Source: Podila epigama (lineage: Eukaryota; Mortierellomycota; Mortierellomycetes; Mortierellales; Mortierellaceae). Taken from it: a stretch of DNA of 32,938 nt. Under the pieces are notes generated by a model that saw only the letters and a list, made by a program, of their open reading frames with translations, did no database searches and was not told where the DNA came from. The DNA lies in assembly GCA_015679605.1 (NCBI GenBank), contig JAAAVE010000075.1:1-32938 (forward strand), in the 5' to 3' direction. Positions 20,051 to 30,420 of this stretch are shown in pieces. Position numbers and translations under genes: made by a program. Numbering within the stretch: position 1 is the stretch's first letter; every line of letters starts with the position of its first letter.

Positions 20051-20194
20051 TCTCAAGCTCGAATGCGAATGTTCGCACTTGCATGGGGTTTCTGCGATGC
20101 GAATGCGAATAGAGATTTTTTTTTTTTTGTATTCGCATTTGCATCGTAGATAACCAGTGTAAAAAGCGAATATTCGCATTCGCACTTTTTGAGA
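20051..20194. repeat. Nested inverted repeat (snapback hairpin) built of GCGAAT/ATTCGC motifs
   Basis: Inner arms 20096-20111 (GATGCGAATGCGAATA) and 20130-20145 pair with one mismatch around a T-rich loop. Outer arms 20051-20076 and 20166-20194 also pair imperfectly, beginning TCTCAA and ending TTGAGA, around GCGAATGTTCGC/GCGAATATTCGC. The whole can fold as one long hairpin of about 144 nt. It may be a miniature inverted-repeat element or a structured regulatory DNA. No protein is encoded. Confidence 0.75.
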
Positions 20195-20196
20195 AC

Positions 20197-20651
20197 CTCA
20201 GAATGCAGTAGACACGAGTATTGATATCTCCGCTTCGGTCGGCTCCATTTTTGGTGCTTTGATCAAGTCTTTGACAACCTCCTGTGAGAAGTTATCCTCG
20301 AGCAGCTCCTTTGTGAAGATGAAGTTCAAGGCGCTGAGAAACGACACACAGTCAGACAGAAGAACGTATCAAAAAAAAATAAAAAAATAAAAATAACACG
20401 AAAGTGAAGTGTCCATTGGAACTTACAGAATCTCGTTGCATTGAGATAACACTGATTCTTTACAGTTCTTTGTGCTCTTCCATTAATCGACTAGAGACAT
20501 CTATGCCACCAATTTCGAGAGGTGGTTCGCTCAGTGCGCAAGAGGTGTTTCCTGGTCCCACGAGGTAGTTATAATGGTGACAGACTACAGAGTTGAATGA
20601 CAACCTCGTGGAGAAAGTTAGGTAGTCACTCACCTGTTCGTCGGACACCAA
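20197..20651 (-). pseudogene. Decayed gene fragment, paralogue copy 1
   Basis: On the minus strand, an apparent exon from about 20651 downward encodes a run ending CALSEPPLEIGGIDVSSRL, then a stop. A shifted frame next gives KESVLSQCNEI up to a GTAAGT donor (~20427). After a ~90-bp intron-like gap, the run continues with ALNFIFTKELLEDNFSQEVV and then KDLIKAPKMEPTEAEISILV. The same exon pair recurs in diverged form at 22254-22560. I do not recognise the family. The frame break makes this a remnant rather than a working gene. Confidence 0.5.
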
Positions 20652-20783
20652 CTCGGTATTAAAAAGAGAGTGTTTGAGCCTGCTTGTTCAGATTCTGTGT
20701 CGTCCCAGTCTGGCTCATGCTCTGTGTTGTCCTCCTCATGATTTTTTTTTGGAGATTTTTGAAGCAGCTCTATCGCAGCGAGT

Positions 20784-21240
20784 CTAATTTATTGGAACGC
20801 GACAGCTGTTTGAAGATTGGAGGATTTGATGGCTGCAACTTTTGTATTCCTGTTCAAATAAACCTAGTGTATAAACAGAGGATAACAACAACAAAAAAGG
20901 GCCTACTCGAAGACGCCTCAACACTGTCCTGGTGTGCCAAAAAGAGTCAAGTTTTGACGAGGTCATCGTGTTCCATAGTCGTTCCATTGTGATTCCAATG
21001 CGGCGTATCTTTTCATCGGAGGATGTGTTGTACAGTACAAGGTGAGTGATTTTTTTTTTTTTTTTTTTTGGCTCCATCTATCCATCTATCCATCTATCCA
21101 ATTGAGAAATGCAAGTGGACTGAGGTCACTTGGGCTAGCATCCATGAATCCCTGCAAAAGGTATGTTTCCGACATTTCGAATAGCAACGCAATTGTCACG
21201 AACGAGGACGCGTTAAACTTAGAGAGCATGGCATAGGTAG
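20784..21240 (-). pseudogene. Further minus-strand coding-like remnants
   Basis: Two stretches on the minus strand read like real protein. One includes DEKIRRIGITMERLWNTMTS (about 20920-21020). The other includes AMLSKFNASSFVTIALLFEM followed by SETYLLQGFMDASPSDLSPL (about 21100-21235). A 21-nt poly-T run at ~21049-21069 and stops separate them. They lie upstream of copy 1 in the same orientation and may be earlier exons of the same dead gene. No family is recognised. Confidence 0.3.
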
Positions 21241-21378
21241 TATTACATTTGCGATAAAGAAAACTTCCTTTCATTTCACCAAGGAAAAGCAGGTGGGATG
21301 AGAAAGTTACATCCCTTTTGCCTCTTCAAATCTCATTTGTCTCATCTCCACTCTTCTCCACTCATCCCCACCCACTCT

Positions 21379-21832
21379 GCTTCAAACAATGATTGCGGTC
21401 AGCCCGATCCCTTCCTCGACTTTTGAGGTCAAGTGTAACTGCGGTTCGTGATCGGGATTGTTGCAACAGTGGGTCGTTTTTTTTTTTCCCCTTTTGCCTT
21501 GGCTTCAAACAATGACTGCGGTCAGCTCGATTCCTTCCTCGACGTTTGAGGTTCAAGTGTAACTGCGGTTCGTAATCGGGATTGTTGCCATGGTACCTTT
21601 TACATCCTCCTTGCTACGACGATTGTGTCGTCCCGGTCCCTTTACTCGCCATCGAGGTTAAGTGTAACTGCGGTTCGCGGCCGGGAATTTTGCAATGGAG
21701 CTCTTTTTTTTTTTTTTTTTTTTTTTCTCCTCGTCATCTTTACTCGCGTTCACGCGTCAAAACAATAATTGCGACTAGCCCAGAACCCTGGCTTTATTTC
21801 AAGGATAAGACCAATTGTGATTTGACCAAAGC
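21379..21832. repeat. Degenerate tandem repeat, about 115-145 bp period, four copies
   Basis: Copies begin near 21379, 21502, 21612 and 21757. The shared core is TTCAAACAATGATTGCGGTC, then CCTTCCTCGACTTTTGAGG, then GTGTAACTGCGGTTCG and CGGGATTGTTGCAA. Copies 1 and 2 are closest; 3 and 4 are increasingly diverged. Several are separated by T runs (21477-21487, ~21704-21726). On the plus strand the units share a peptide pattern like FEVKCNCGS, so they may be fragments of a repeated coding exon. Confidence 0.7.
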
Positions 21833-22097
21833 GTATGTTCGTTTTTGAATGAAGAATGTACTACAACTGTGTCTAACATCTTTTTTCTTTTCATTATTAA
21901 GCGAGGCTGTTTTATGGTCTTGCCGGTTGAGTGTTTTTGAAGTCAACACTAATGGTACAGGCAGAATAGAAATAAAGGCATTAATTTTCAACATTGCAAA
22001 CCTTGAATCGATTTTTGTGCCTAGGCAAGGTCAAAAAGAAGAAATGTTTCACTCGTTGCGAAAATGTTACCATGTTACCAGGTGCCAAGGGACTTGA
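21757..22097 (+). pseudogene. Coding-like remnant with one intron (plus strand)
   Basis: The frame reads ATSPEPWLYFKDKTNCDLTKA up to a GTATGT donor at about 21833. It then resumes after TTATTAAG (~21901) with EAVLWSCRLSVFEVNTNGTG, RIEIKALIFNIANLESIFVP and a stop at 22095-22097. The splice signals and protein-like composition suggest the end of a real gene, but no start is found and the upstream part is broken by repeats. Family not recognised. Confidence 0.35.
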
Positions 22098-22253
22098 CTA
22101 AGCTGGAAAATGGCCAAGAATGGAGGGTTCATAATATTTTCACAAGTGCTTTTTTTTTACACGGCTCTTGGACAGCGCGTCACTTTTACATGAAAGAGAT
22201 ATAAAATTTTTACATGGCTTGCGCACAGGGTAACTTGAGCACTTCCTGCCTTT

Positions 22254-22560
22254 TTGTGCTGCTGAATACAAGGACTGTAGACACGAGTACTGATGCTTGC
22301 CAATTCCTGAACAACTTCTTTCGGGAAGTAATCCTCAGCAGCTCCATTGCGAAGATGAAGTTCAGAGCGCTTAAAAAAAAAAAAAAAAAAAAAAAACCGA
22401 CAAACGTCAGTCATACTAACACATCAAAAAAATTAATACAACAGAAAAAAACAAAGTCAATTGAACTTTCTGCAGTTTCATTGAGAAAACACTGATTCTT
22501 TGCAAGTGCTTTTTGCACACTTTTATTCATGCATTGACCCTCAAGAGGTGGTTTGGTAGT
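22254..22560 (-). pseudogene. Decayed gene fragment, paralogue copy 2
   Basis: This is a diverged copy of 20197-20560 in the same orientation. On the minus strand, CKESVFSQ is followed by TGA where copy 1 has TGC. Next come an A/T-rich intron-like gap with a run of over 20 A (plus strand), then ALNFIFAMELL and, after a 1-nt deletion, EDYFPKEVVQELASIS. The conserved amino acids across both copies show protein-coding ancestry; the stop and frameshift show decay. Confidence 0.55.
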
Positions 22561-22599
22561 CATAATGGGGTGATATACTACGTACTATCGACAGTATCA

Positions 22600-23345
22600 A
22601 GGATCATGGATCATCGTCTGCTTTTTGAATGAGGTCACAATCATCGCTGTACGAACTGTACGTACTGTTCGGACAGTGAAGCTCTTTGCCTGATTCGGAG
22701 TAAACCTGTCCACGCGGAACAATCGCAAACAAGTTTGGAAAGGAAGCTTATTTAAGAAATTTAAGGAACACCAATGCTGTTTTTATATTATCTGAGGCAA
22801 TTTGAGGCAATTTTTTTTATTCTCAGTGAGTTCATTCGAAAGCAGAGGTTCAACACATTTGCACATTCACACAGACAAACATGCATTCATGCAAAATACT
22901 GTACGTCTCATGATTCTCATCTCCTTCTCTCATTCACATATTCTTATTTAACATCACCCATAACCCACACAACACAACCCATTGACACATATCATTCACG
23001 CACATATCATTCACACAAACATATTAACGTACAGTATGTTATATCACAACACATTATTCTAATTCACCCTTCTTGCTTCTTTCTCACTCATTCTCAAAGC
23101 CCTCACTCAATCTCAAATCTCAATCTCTGTCTTTCAGTCATTCAATCAATTCGCCTGATTCACATCTATCCCATCCTATATCCGTAATCACTCCCTCACT
23201 CACACACACACACACACATATACATATACAACTAACACACTCACTTACAACTACATAACTACACTCACTACACTACCTACAACTAGACACACATACCATA
23301 CTAGACACGTAGACTAGACTAGACAGACAAAGGACCATCGGGCCA
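22600..23345 (+). promoter_or_regulatory. Upstream region and CA/TC-rich leader of the LRR gene
   Basis: No gene is supported here. From about 22860 the DNA becomes C/A/T-rich and poor in G, with TTCACACA and CACACACACACACA microsatellites (~23200-23225) and ACTAGACA repeats (~23283-23325), up to the first ATG. This fits a long promoter and untranslated leader. Open frames inside it are low complexity. Confidence 0.45.
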
Positions 23346-26300
23346 ATGTTACTCCACTTGGTCTTGGGCACTGTCGGTGCTCGGCCTTCACATTCACAAC
23401 CGCCGTGTCAGCAACAACAGCAACAACAAACCCATCCCGAGCTATACCTCGTCCCGCCTACCCCAGACACCGACAGGCACCAACGGCAACCCAGCCATCT
23501 CTCCCGCTCCTCCTCTTACTCACACTCGCTCTTCCGCCCCATCTCTCGTTCTCTCTCCCTCGTCAGATCCCACTCTCACTCCCACTCGCTTTCTCACTCG
23601 CATTCGCATTCCCAGTCGTACTCGAACTCGAACCCAAATTCACCACCCTACTCTACTTCACAGGCACAGGCACAGGCACAGGCAGACGAACAACGAGATA
23701 GCATGGACGAACAAGCACCACCCGAACACATGAACATGTCCATGAACGACAAGTACAGCATCATCGCCCAACAATACATCCCATATGAACCTCCCTTACC
23801 ACCACCACCACCACAAAAGCAGCCATTATCATTACCGCTACCACGACAACAACATGAACAACAACAGCATCTTGACCATGTCTCGAATGACCATTCAGCC
23901 TATCTATCTCCATCGCCCCATCGTCCTCAAGAGATCGATATTGAGAGGTATGTTGTATTTCATTTTTTTTTTTTTTTTTATCTATAACAAATGCCCCTTC
24001 GCTCTAGCTGTCGCCAGTACTTTATTCCATGTTTTTTTTTTGACGCCATGTCAGCCCAAAAAGACCATCCATACTTCTTTCTCTCCGTGCTCTCACTTAG
24101 TCTGGCTTCTAACCGTTGAGTAATATCATTTTTCTTTTTTTATATCTTTTGCACATCTGCACATCCCATGCACCCATGCACCCGTACCTTTTTTTTTTTT
24201 TTTTTTTTCAATACACCCACCACATCTGCACATACTTCTGCACACATACTTCCACACACATACAACAAAACATCCCAAAAACGTCATGTCTCGTTTTATA
24301 AATAAAAATTCATTACAACAGTACCACGACCACTCGTCAACGTCCTTCCTCAGCCAGACATAACATGGACAGTGGACGTCGAGACAGTGCTGCTGCTCAC
24401 CGCAAGGAGTCAAGTAACCCAGCAGAGGCGACCATCGAGGATCTGGGAATTACGCCTGCACGTCGTCATATACATGGATCAGAACATGGACCTGCTTCCT
24501 CTTCTTCAGGAACAGGAACAAGACACAAACCTACCCTGACACCGCATGTTGGGTCCACAGTCTCCTCCTATGTGGCCCCTCGTATCGACCCCGCACGGTT
24601 GGAACGGCTCCGGTGTAGAGTGGTTACCTTTCTCAGCCACCGGTACTCTGTCCATGATTACACCGTCCCAAGGCTCTTTGTCGTCCTGCCCGATACCCCC
24701 GTCACTACCATGCCAGAAACGACACAAAGCCATGATAATATCACCACCACCGCCGCCACTAATACTCCCATGAATGCCAATCCCGCAACCATCACAACTG
24801 AACGTTTTCGACTCTTCTTTTTATGTGAGTGCAGTCCAAGTTTCACGCTCCCTCTTGGCAGTGGGTTGAATCACCTCCACATTGCAAAACACACTGGATA
24901 CGCTATTGAACCTGGACGACAAGATGAATTCTTCAAAAAGTATGGCCCCATGATCCTCGACCTGTTGATATTTCTCAAGCATGGACAAGAGTCTTGTAAC
25001 AGCCCCTATGGTGGTGGTGGTGGTGGTGGTGGTGGTCATCCTTTGAACAATACCCCTCCTGCCTCAGTCACGAAACAACAACAACAACAATATCAGCAAC
25101 AGCAACTACAGCATTCGTTTAGTTTTATGGGACACGACAGCAAAAAGGATGCTATGCAAGGGAATCATCGCATGTTGAGACCGACAGAAAAACTATCCAC
25201 TCTCCGTAAATCAGATTTACCAACCGCGATTGCTCAGGATGTAGATGCAAGGGTCTCGAGGATGATTGAATATTTGGAATTCTTGCTCTTGACGGATGGG
25301 ATGACGGAGGAAGAGGCACATATCAGCAAGAGCAGGAGGTCCTCGTCTGGCACTGCAGGGTCCAGAGAGAGTTATGACCCACGGAGGAAAAAGAAAAAGT
25401 CGGATTCAAAAGAGAAGCCTTCGGAAGAATCATCGCCAGTTTATGAGGCCGTGAACATGAACGAGGACAAGGAAAAAGAAAAGAAAGAACTGGAAGCAAA
25501 ACAAGAGGAACAAGAAGATGATGACGAGCCCCTGCAAGGACTTGTGAATCTTGCCGATCTCCATGAGCTCTACACTTACCTCGGCATGGCCAACCTCTCA
25601 TCCCGTCTTCAATCTGGACAACTCGGGAATTTGTTTCGCGTGAGCAATGTCAAGGGCCAGGTGACCTGGATCTGCACATACCATTATCGATGGACGTTTA
25701 TGGAAAAGAACATTGACGACTTTGAAAGATGGATCACGACACGAGGAGGACTGTTTGATAAGCAATCCGGAGCATTATCAATTACTTTGGTCTCGCGTGC
25801 ACACACACGTACGTTCTGTTCATGGATCACCAACAAGGTTGCACCTTCTCTGATCGAGGTCCATTTGAAACTTGGGTGGATGTTTGGCAAGAAGGATCTT
25901 TGGCGACTTGCACGGGCACTGGCACAATCGACAGTGACGGTCTTGTCACTGGATGGGATGTTGGATGCAGATGACCCGAGTTACATGAGTATTCACAAAA
26001 AGTATGATCCTATGCTTCATCTGATCAGTCAAGGCCAACTCCATTCACTTGAGCTCCGTCGGTTCCCATCCTTCTTTGCACGGATATCTCAAAAGATCGT
26101 CAAGGCTCCGTCATTAAAGAGGCTGGAACTGGGTGAAGGAATGATGATTGACTTTGAGAACCGACGTGCGCTGAGCAGCTTCCTCTCATCGTGCTCAGGT
26201 CTTCAGGAACTGGTGATGCCAGGATTCTGCATGTCGGATTATCATCTCCAAACCATTTTTGTTGGACTTCGAGGTAATCATGTCCTGACGACGTTGAATC

Positions 26301-29300
26301 TACCAGGAACGTTTCTGGACGATGGAGCAGCCATTATTTTGGCACAGGGTCTGTTTAGTACCAATATCTGTCACGTGGATCTATCCAGGAACGATCGGTT
26401 GACAGATGTTGGGGCAACGAGAGTGATCCGTGCGATTGGGCCACGCTTGACGAGTTTGAAGATGGCGCAGACAGGATTCGGAGACGAGGCCGCCGCAGCA
26501 CTGGCCAAGAGCATGGACGGCATCTCTATCACCACCACGCTTCGGAACCAGCTTCAGCTGCAGCATCGTCTGGATATTGCGGCTTTGACAGCAGGGCATC
26601 GACCAGGGATCCGAGTCCGGGTAGGAAGTGGGTATGATATGGGAAATGAATCAGTGCACGCTGACATGACGCTGCCTCATCCTCTCATCACCGAAGCTAG
26701 GACGCAGACACACTCTGTCGGCCATTTGGTCTACCTAGATCTAGAGGATAACCACTGTACGCAGCAAGGCTTTCAAGAATTGGCCAGGGTCAAGTCTCGA
26801 CTCTACCTCGTGTATCTGAATCTTTCTGGGAGCGCTGGTCTGGAGGATGAAGAATGCGCCAGGATCCTGCAGCGTGTATCGAGTGCAGAGCTCAAGACAT
26901 TACGACTCGCCTGTACTGGCTTTGGTGATTTATCCGCCAAGGCGCTCGCATCGACTCTGGCTGTCGACGGCCCTCTGTCATCGTCGTCTTCAAAGGCATC
27001 GACACCTTTGTCACGTTCACGTTTAACAGAGGAGGTGCCCTCTCAATTGAACGAACTCGATATTCAAGGATGTGCCATCGGTCCTGTAGGCGTGCAAGTC
27101 CTTTTGCAAGCCTTACAGAAATGTGGTGTGGCCTCTCGCCTAAAGGCGTTTGATATAGGTCATAACCCACATCTGAACGATGGTCTGGGCAAACAACTTG
27201 TCAAGACACTCCTCATCCCCAATGCGGTCGATCGCGTTGTACCGATACCTTCGCCAGCTCCATTGGCGAGACTTCGTGGCCAGAGTAAAGCTGAAGTCCG
27301 CTTGCGGTCCATGTCGGCTATTTTGGGGCGCCCGAGCGTGCTTGGTCAGAATCAAGGTCAAGGTCAGGGTCAAGGTCAGGGTCAAGGTCAGGGTCAGAGT
27401 GATGGTCAAGATCAGAATCATGGACAAGGTGAAAGCCGTGCCCAGGGTCAGGATGAAGGAGGGTCGACTATCAAGTGGAAGAGCAACGTGGGTTTAAAGG
27501 GTGTGGGTGCTGTCCCTGTCTCAGCACCCACCTTCACAAAGTCACAGTCTGTACCGGGATCACTTGCAAGGGGACTGGTGGGTAATGAGGATCAAAAAGT
27601 TGAATCCTCATCATCACCTTTGGAGTCTTCGCTACAGGTAGAGGATCCGATTCGGACACCTGTAGCGTTGATGGAAGGGTTCTTTACGAATTTGAGGCAG
27701 CTTGATCTGAAGAGTACACTTGTTGGAGACGAGACTGCATGGGTGTTGGCGCAGGCATTGGTTCAGCCGTGGGTATTACTCGAGACGTTGACGATTCTTG
27801 AGCCAGCGGCCATGTCACTGCAAGGTATCTGTTGGATTGTAGAGGCATTGTGCGAGAACACGACGGTGACCGAGTTTGGCATTGGACATAGTAACGCCAA
27901 GATCCATGAGCAGGAAAACAATGGGGAGTTGAATGATTTTGAATGGTTTGGGGCACTGTTGGAGCGTCTGTTGGAGCAGAATAAGCGACTCCGAGCGTTG
28001 ACGGTGATTGGAGCTCCATTGGGTTCGATTGCCAGGGGCTTGTTGTTGAACCAGAGCCTGCATTCTGTATATCTCATCCGGTCCAAGGGAGGTTTGGAAG
28101 ATCTCCAGCTGATGGGTCAGGCACTTGGCTTTAACCGTTCACTCCTCGTCTTTTGGATGGGTGCCACGGATGCGTCTCTTCTTGGATGTTTGCAACCACA
28201 ACTGTTGACGCCATCCGCTGGAGTATCGATGGCAGGACAAGATTATCTATCAGTAAGCCCTATTCGCCAACAGAGTGTTCATCAGCAACAGCAGCAGCGT
28301 CATTATCAACATCAGCAGCATCATCATCATCATCATCACCGCCATAATTCTTATCAGGATTCACAGCATGAACTGCGTCAACAGCAACAACAGCGAGAAG
28401 AACAAAAGGAACAGCAAAAGGAGCGAGAGAACATGTACCGTCACTTTCACTTGCAACATCAAGAGCAACAACACCAGCATGATCTGGAAAAGAATGAAAA
28501 ATCAGGCGCGAATGCTCTGGATTCGATGACACGTCGGATTGAAACCTTTGTGAAGAACAAGTTTGGGATGGTGAATGCATTTTACCACCAGCATGATGGG
28601 AGCAGTAAGAAGAGTAAACATGATGTCCGTAGTAGTGGACGCATTGGTACTTTGGGCGGCCTTGGCGGTCAAGGAGGAGATCAAGGGGGTCAAGGCGGTA
28701 TGACCACACGACACCATCTTGCGGCGACACGCACACGTAGCCAAGATCGAGTGTCTGCCGCTGCGGGAGCAGTAGGGGTGGCGATGACGACGACGACAAC
28801 CACAACCACAACGACGACGACAACGACGGCGGCAAGGGATGAGAAGCGTTTACGAACAGCTGGACCTGCAACGACAGTCCCTGGGGGGGTATCCCGTGGC
28901 CTACCATCGACCACGACAGGAATATCGCCCATGGCGACTCATGTGAGCAATGCTTCTTGGTCCCGTAATCCGTTGGTAGAGGGTATTCGCCGAAACTATA
29001 GTCTGATCAAGGTGGTGTTAGATGTTGTGGTGCCAACACTGGGGGTGCAGCCAACGCAGACTTTGTCATGGGCATCGCACCCTCAACCACAGCAGCAGCA
29101 GCAGCAGCAGCGTTCAATGATGCAAAATCAAATTGAACCCATGTTGGGATCATCTGATCTGTCCGAGCTCATGTTTGGGGCCCATTTCCAGCAACAACAG
29201 CAGTTGGCCAAGAAGATGATGGCGAATCGAAAACTGCTTCGAGAACGAGGACGTGTTGGATGGGAGGAATTGAAGCTCCTTGGTGTTGATGATGATATTA

Positions 29301-29320
29301 TCCGAGAGGTGTGTGGATAG
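23346..29320 (+). CDS. Large RNI-like leucine-rich-repeat protein of Mortierella type (2 exons)
   Basis: Exons 23346-23947 and 24322-29320, joined in phase 2, give 1866 residues. The first ~215 residues are low complexity (Q, SH and P runs). Residues ~285-425 carry RLRCRVVTFLSHRYSVHDY, VPRLFVVLP, RFRLFFLCECSPSF, HIAKHTGYAIEPGRQDEFF and KKYGPMILDLLIFLKHG. Residues ~605-760 carry LADLHELYTYLG...LGNLFRV and WICTYHYRWTF. I associate this block order with a large paralogous family in Mortierella genomes. From ~760 to ~1210 and again ~1315-1490 are ribonuclease-inhibitor-type repeats (for example LTTLNLPGTFLDDGAAIILA and LVYLDLEDN). These are broken by a Gly-Gln run, Q/H runs and about 14 threonines. 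The likely role is protein-protein binding; the actual function is unknown. If exon 1 is wrong, the alternative start is 24365. Confidence 0.78.
25010..25036 (+). repeat. GGT trinucleotide run (poly-Gly)
   Basis: A run of nine GGT codons encodes poly-glycine inside the N-terminal region of the LRR protein. A CAACAACAA poly-Gln run follows at ~25075-25110. Both are coding microsatellites likely to vary in length. Confidence 0.85.
27349..27402 (+). repeat. CAAGGTCAGGGT tandem repeat (poly Gly-Gln)
   Basis: A 12-bp unit repeated about four times encodes alternating Gly-Gln within the LRR protein (residues ~1211-1228), followed by more degenerate GQ pairs. It lies between two LRR blocks and acts as a flexible linker. 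Its higher-order 12-bp period, rather than a simple 6-bp period, shows unit-wise duplication. Confidence 0.85.
28787..28828 (+). repeat. ACN run (poly-Thr)
   Basis: Fourteen consecutive threonine codons (ACG, ACA and ACC mixed) lie in the disordered C-terminal part of the LRR protein. Mixed codon use suggests the run is old or kept at the protein level rather than a fresh slippage product. A CAG run (poly-Gln) follows at ~29089-29110. Confidence 0.85.
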
Positions 29321-29811
29321 TTTTTTTTTTACATGGTGCGTGTAAATTGTGTAATGTGTGTAATGTTTTGTTATTCGCACCTTTTTTTTTCGAAATATCT
29401 TGAAGAAGCGATATAGAGGTAGAACGCTCAAAAAGATGAATATATGATACCCTTTAGACCATGAATATGGATGACATAAACACAATGTGGGAATATGCAT
29501 TTTGAGCATGGATATGATGGATATGAAGGGGAGAAGGGGTGAACGTGAAGGTGAACGTGGAAATGATAATATGAGTCGGAGGAGGAAAAGGTGCCTGAGC
29601 GTGGAGTAACACACATGAAGATATGAAAGCGGGCATTGAAAACAAGGTCTTTGGTGGCGCGGATAACATTGAACAAACAAAAAGAGTTTATTTTTCACAG
29701 AATGAGGGAGGGGGATGTATGTACAGATATGGAAGAGAGGGGAGGAGTGTGTGTGTGTCCATTGGGACAACAATAGACAACATTGGACAAGAATAAGACT
29801 AATTGTTCAAC
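29321..29811. other. Convergent 3' region between the LRR gene and a small ORF
   Basis: This stretch is about 490 bp with no supported gene. It begins with a T9-10 run directly after the LRR stop. It contains short direct repeats such as GGTGAACGTGAAGGTGAACGTG (~29537-29558), written here as two GGTGAACGTG units, and a GTGTGTGTG microsatellite. It should contain the 3' UTRs of both flanking genes. Confidence 0.5.
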
Positions 29812-30153
29812 TTAGTTCCTGGCAAAGGCGGATGCGAATTCTTGTTGAGGCATGTCCATCTCGGAGAGTGATTCTCTTGCAGCAGCAAACAATGCATCAG
29901 CAGCAGAAGAAGAAGAGTAAGAAGAAGATGAGGAAGATGAAGCGGCTTGTGAGAAGATGTCCGAGGCTTGAGATTCAGCAGTGGAAGGGTAAGCACTCGA
30001 GGAGAGCGACTGGACCAATTGTTGGAGGACGATGGGATGGTGTTCAGGATTGAACGAGGTGGAAGAGACCTTGGAGCTTGCGACGACCTGCAAGGAGGTG
30101 AAGTGCCGAGTGGGAGTGGGTGCCTGGCGAATGACGTTCAGAATGGAAGACAT
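29812..30153 (-). CDS. Small serine-rich protein of unknown function
   Basis: This is a 113-residue frame whose ATG sits in a good eukaryotic context, CCACCATGT. The protein begins MSSILNVIRQAPTPTRHFTS and ends EFASAFARN. The middle holds a long Ser run (encoded by TCT/TCA/TCC repeats) followed by an Ala-rich segment, AADALFAAARESLSEMD. The N-terminus is weakly basic and could be a mitochondrial signal, but this is not clear. I recognise no family. Support comes from the start context, the pyrimidine-rich upstream DNA and clean termination. The frame could also be extended upstream, but that part is low complexity. Confidence 0.5.
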   Translation of the reverse strand: MSSILNVIRQAPTPTRHFTSLQVVASSKVSSTSFNPEHHPIVLQQLVQSLSSSAYPSTAESQASDIFSQAASSSSSSSYSSSSAADALFAAARESLSEMDMPQQEFASAFARN

Positions 30154-30420
30154 GGTGGTTTTTTTTTTTGGATGTTTGTTTTCGGATGCTTTGGTGGTGG
30201 TTGTAGAAGTAGAATAATAATAGTAGCACTGATGGAAGTAGATAACGAAATAGATAAAGCAAGGGACTGGACAGAGATGAGAATAAACAGGTGGATGTGG
30301 ACGGATGGATGTGGAGGTGTGTTTGAAAGAGAATAGAAGAAAAGAGAGAAGAAAAAGAGAGAAGAAGAAAGGAAAAGAAATAGATAGAGAGAAGTAGAGA
30401 GAAGATAACAAGATAAAGGA
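30154..30420 (-). promoter_or_regulatory. Pyrimidine-rich leader/promoter of the small serine-rich ORF
   Basis: Reading on the minus strand, the ~270 bp before the ATG are strongly C/T-rich, with a CTCTTCTTTCTC-like tract (purine-rich on the plus strand at ~30325-30400) and an A9 run just before the start. Similar tracts precede other genes in this window. No defined factor site is seen. Confidence 0.35.

Noticed and set aside
23377-23733. Alternative-frame ORFs over exon 1 of the LRR gene
   Set aside because: The region is low complexity and open in several frames. Only the 23346 frame joins in phase across the GTATGT...ACAG intron to the LRR exon.
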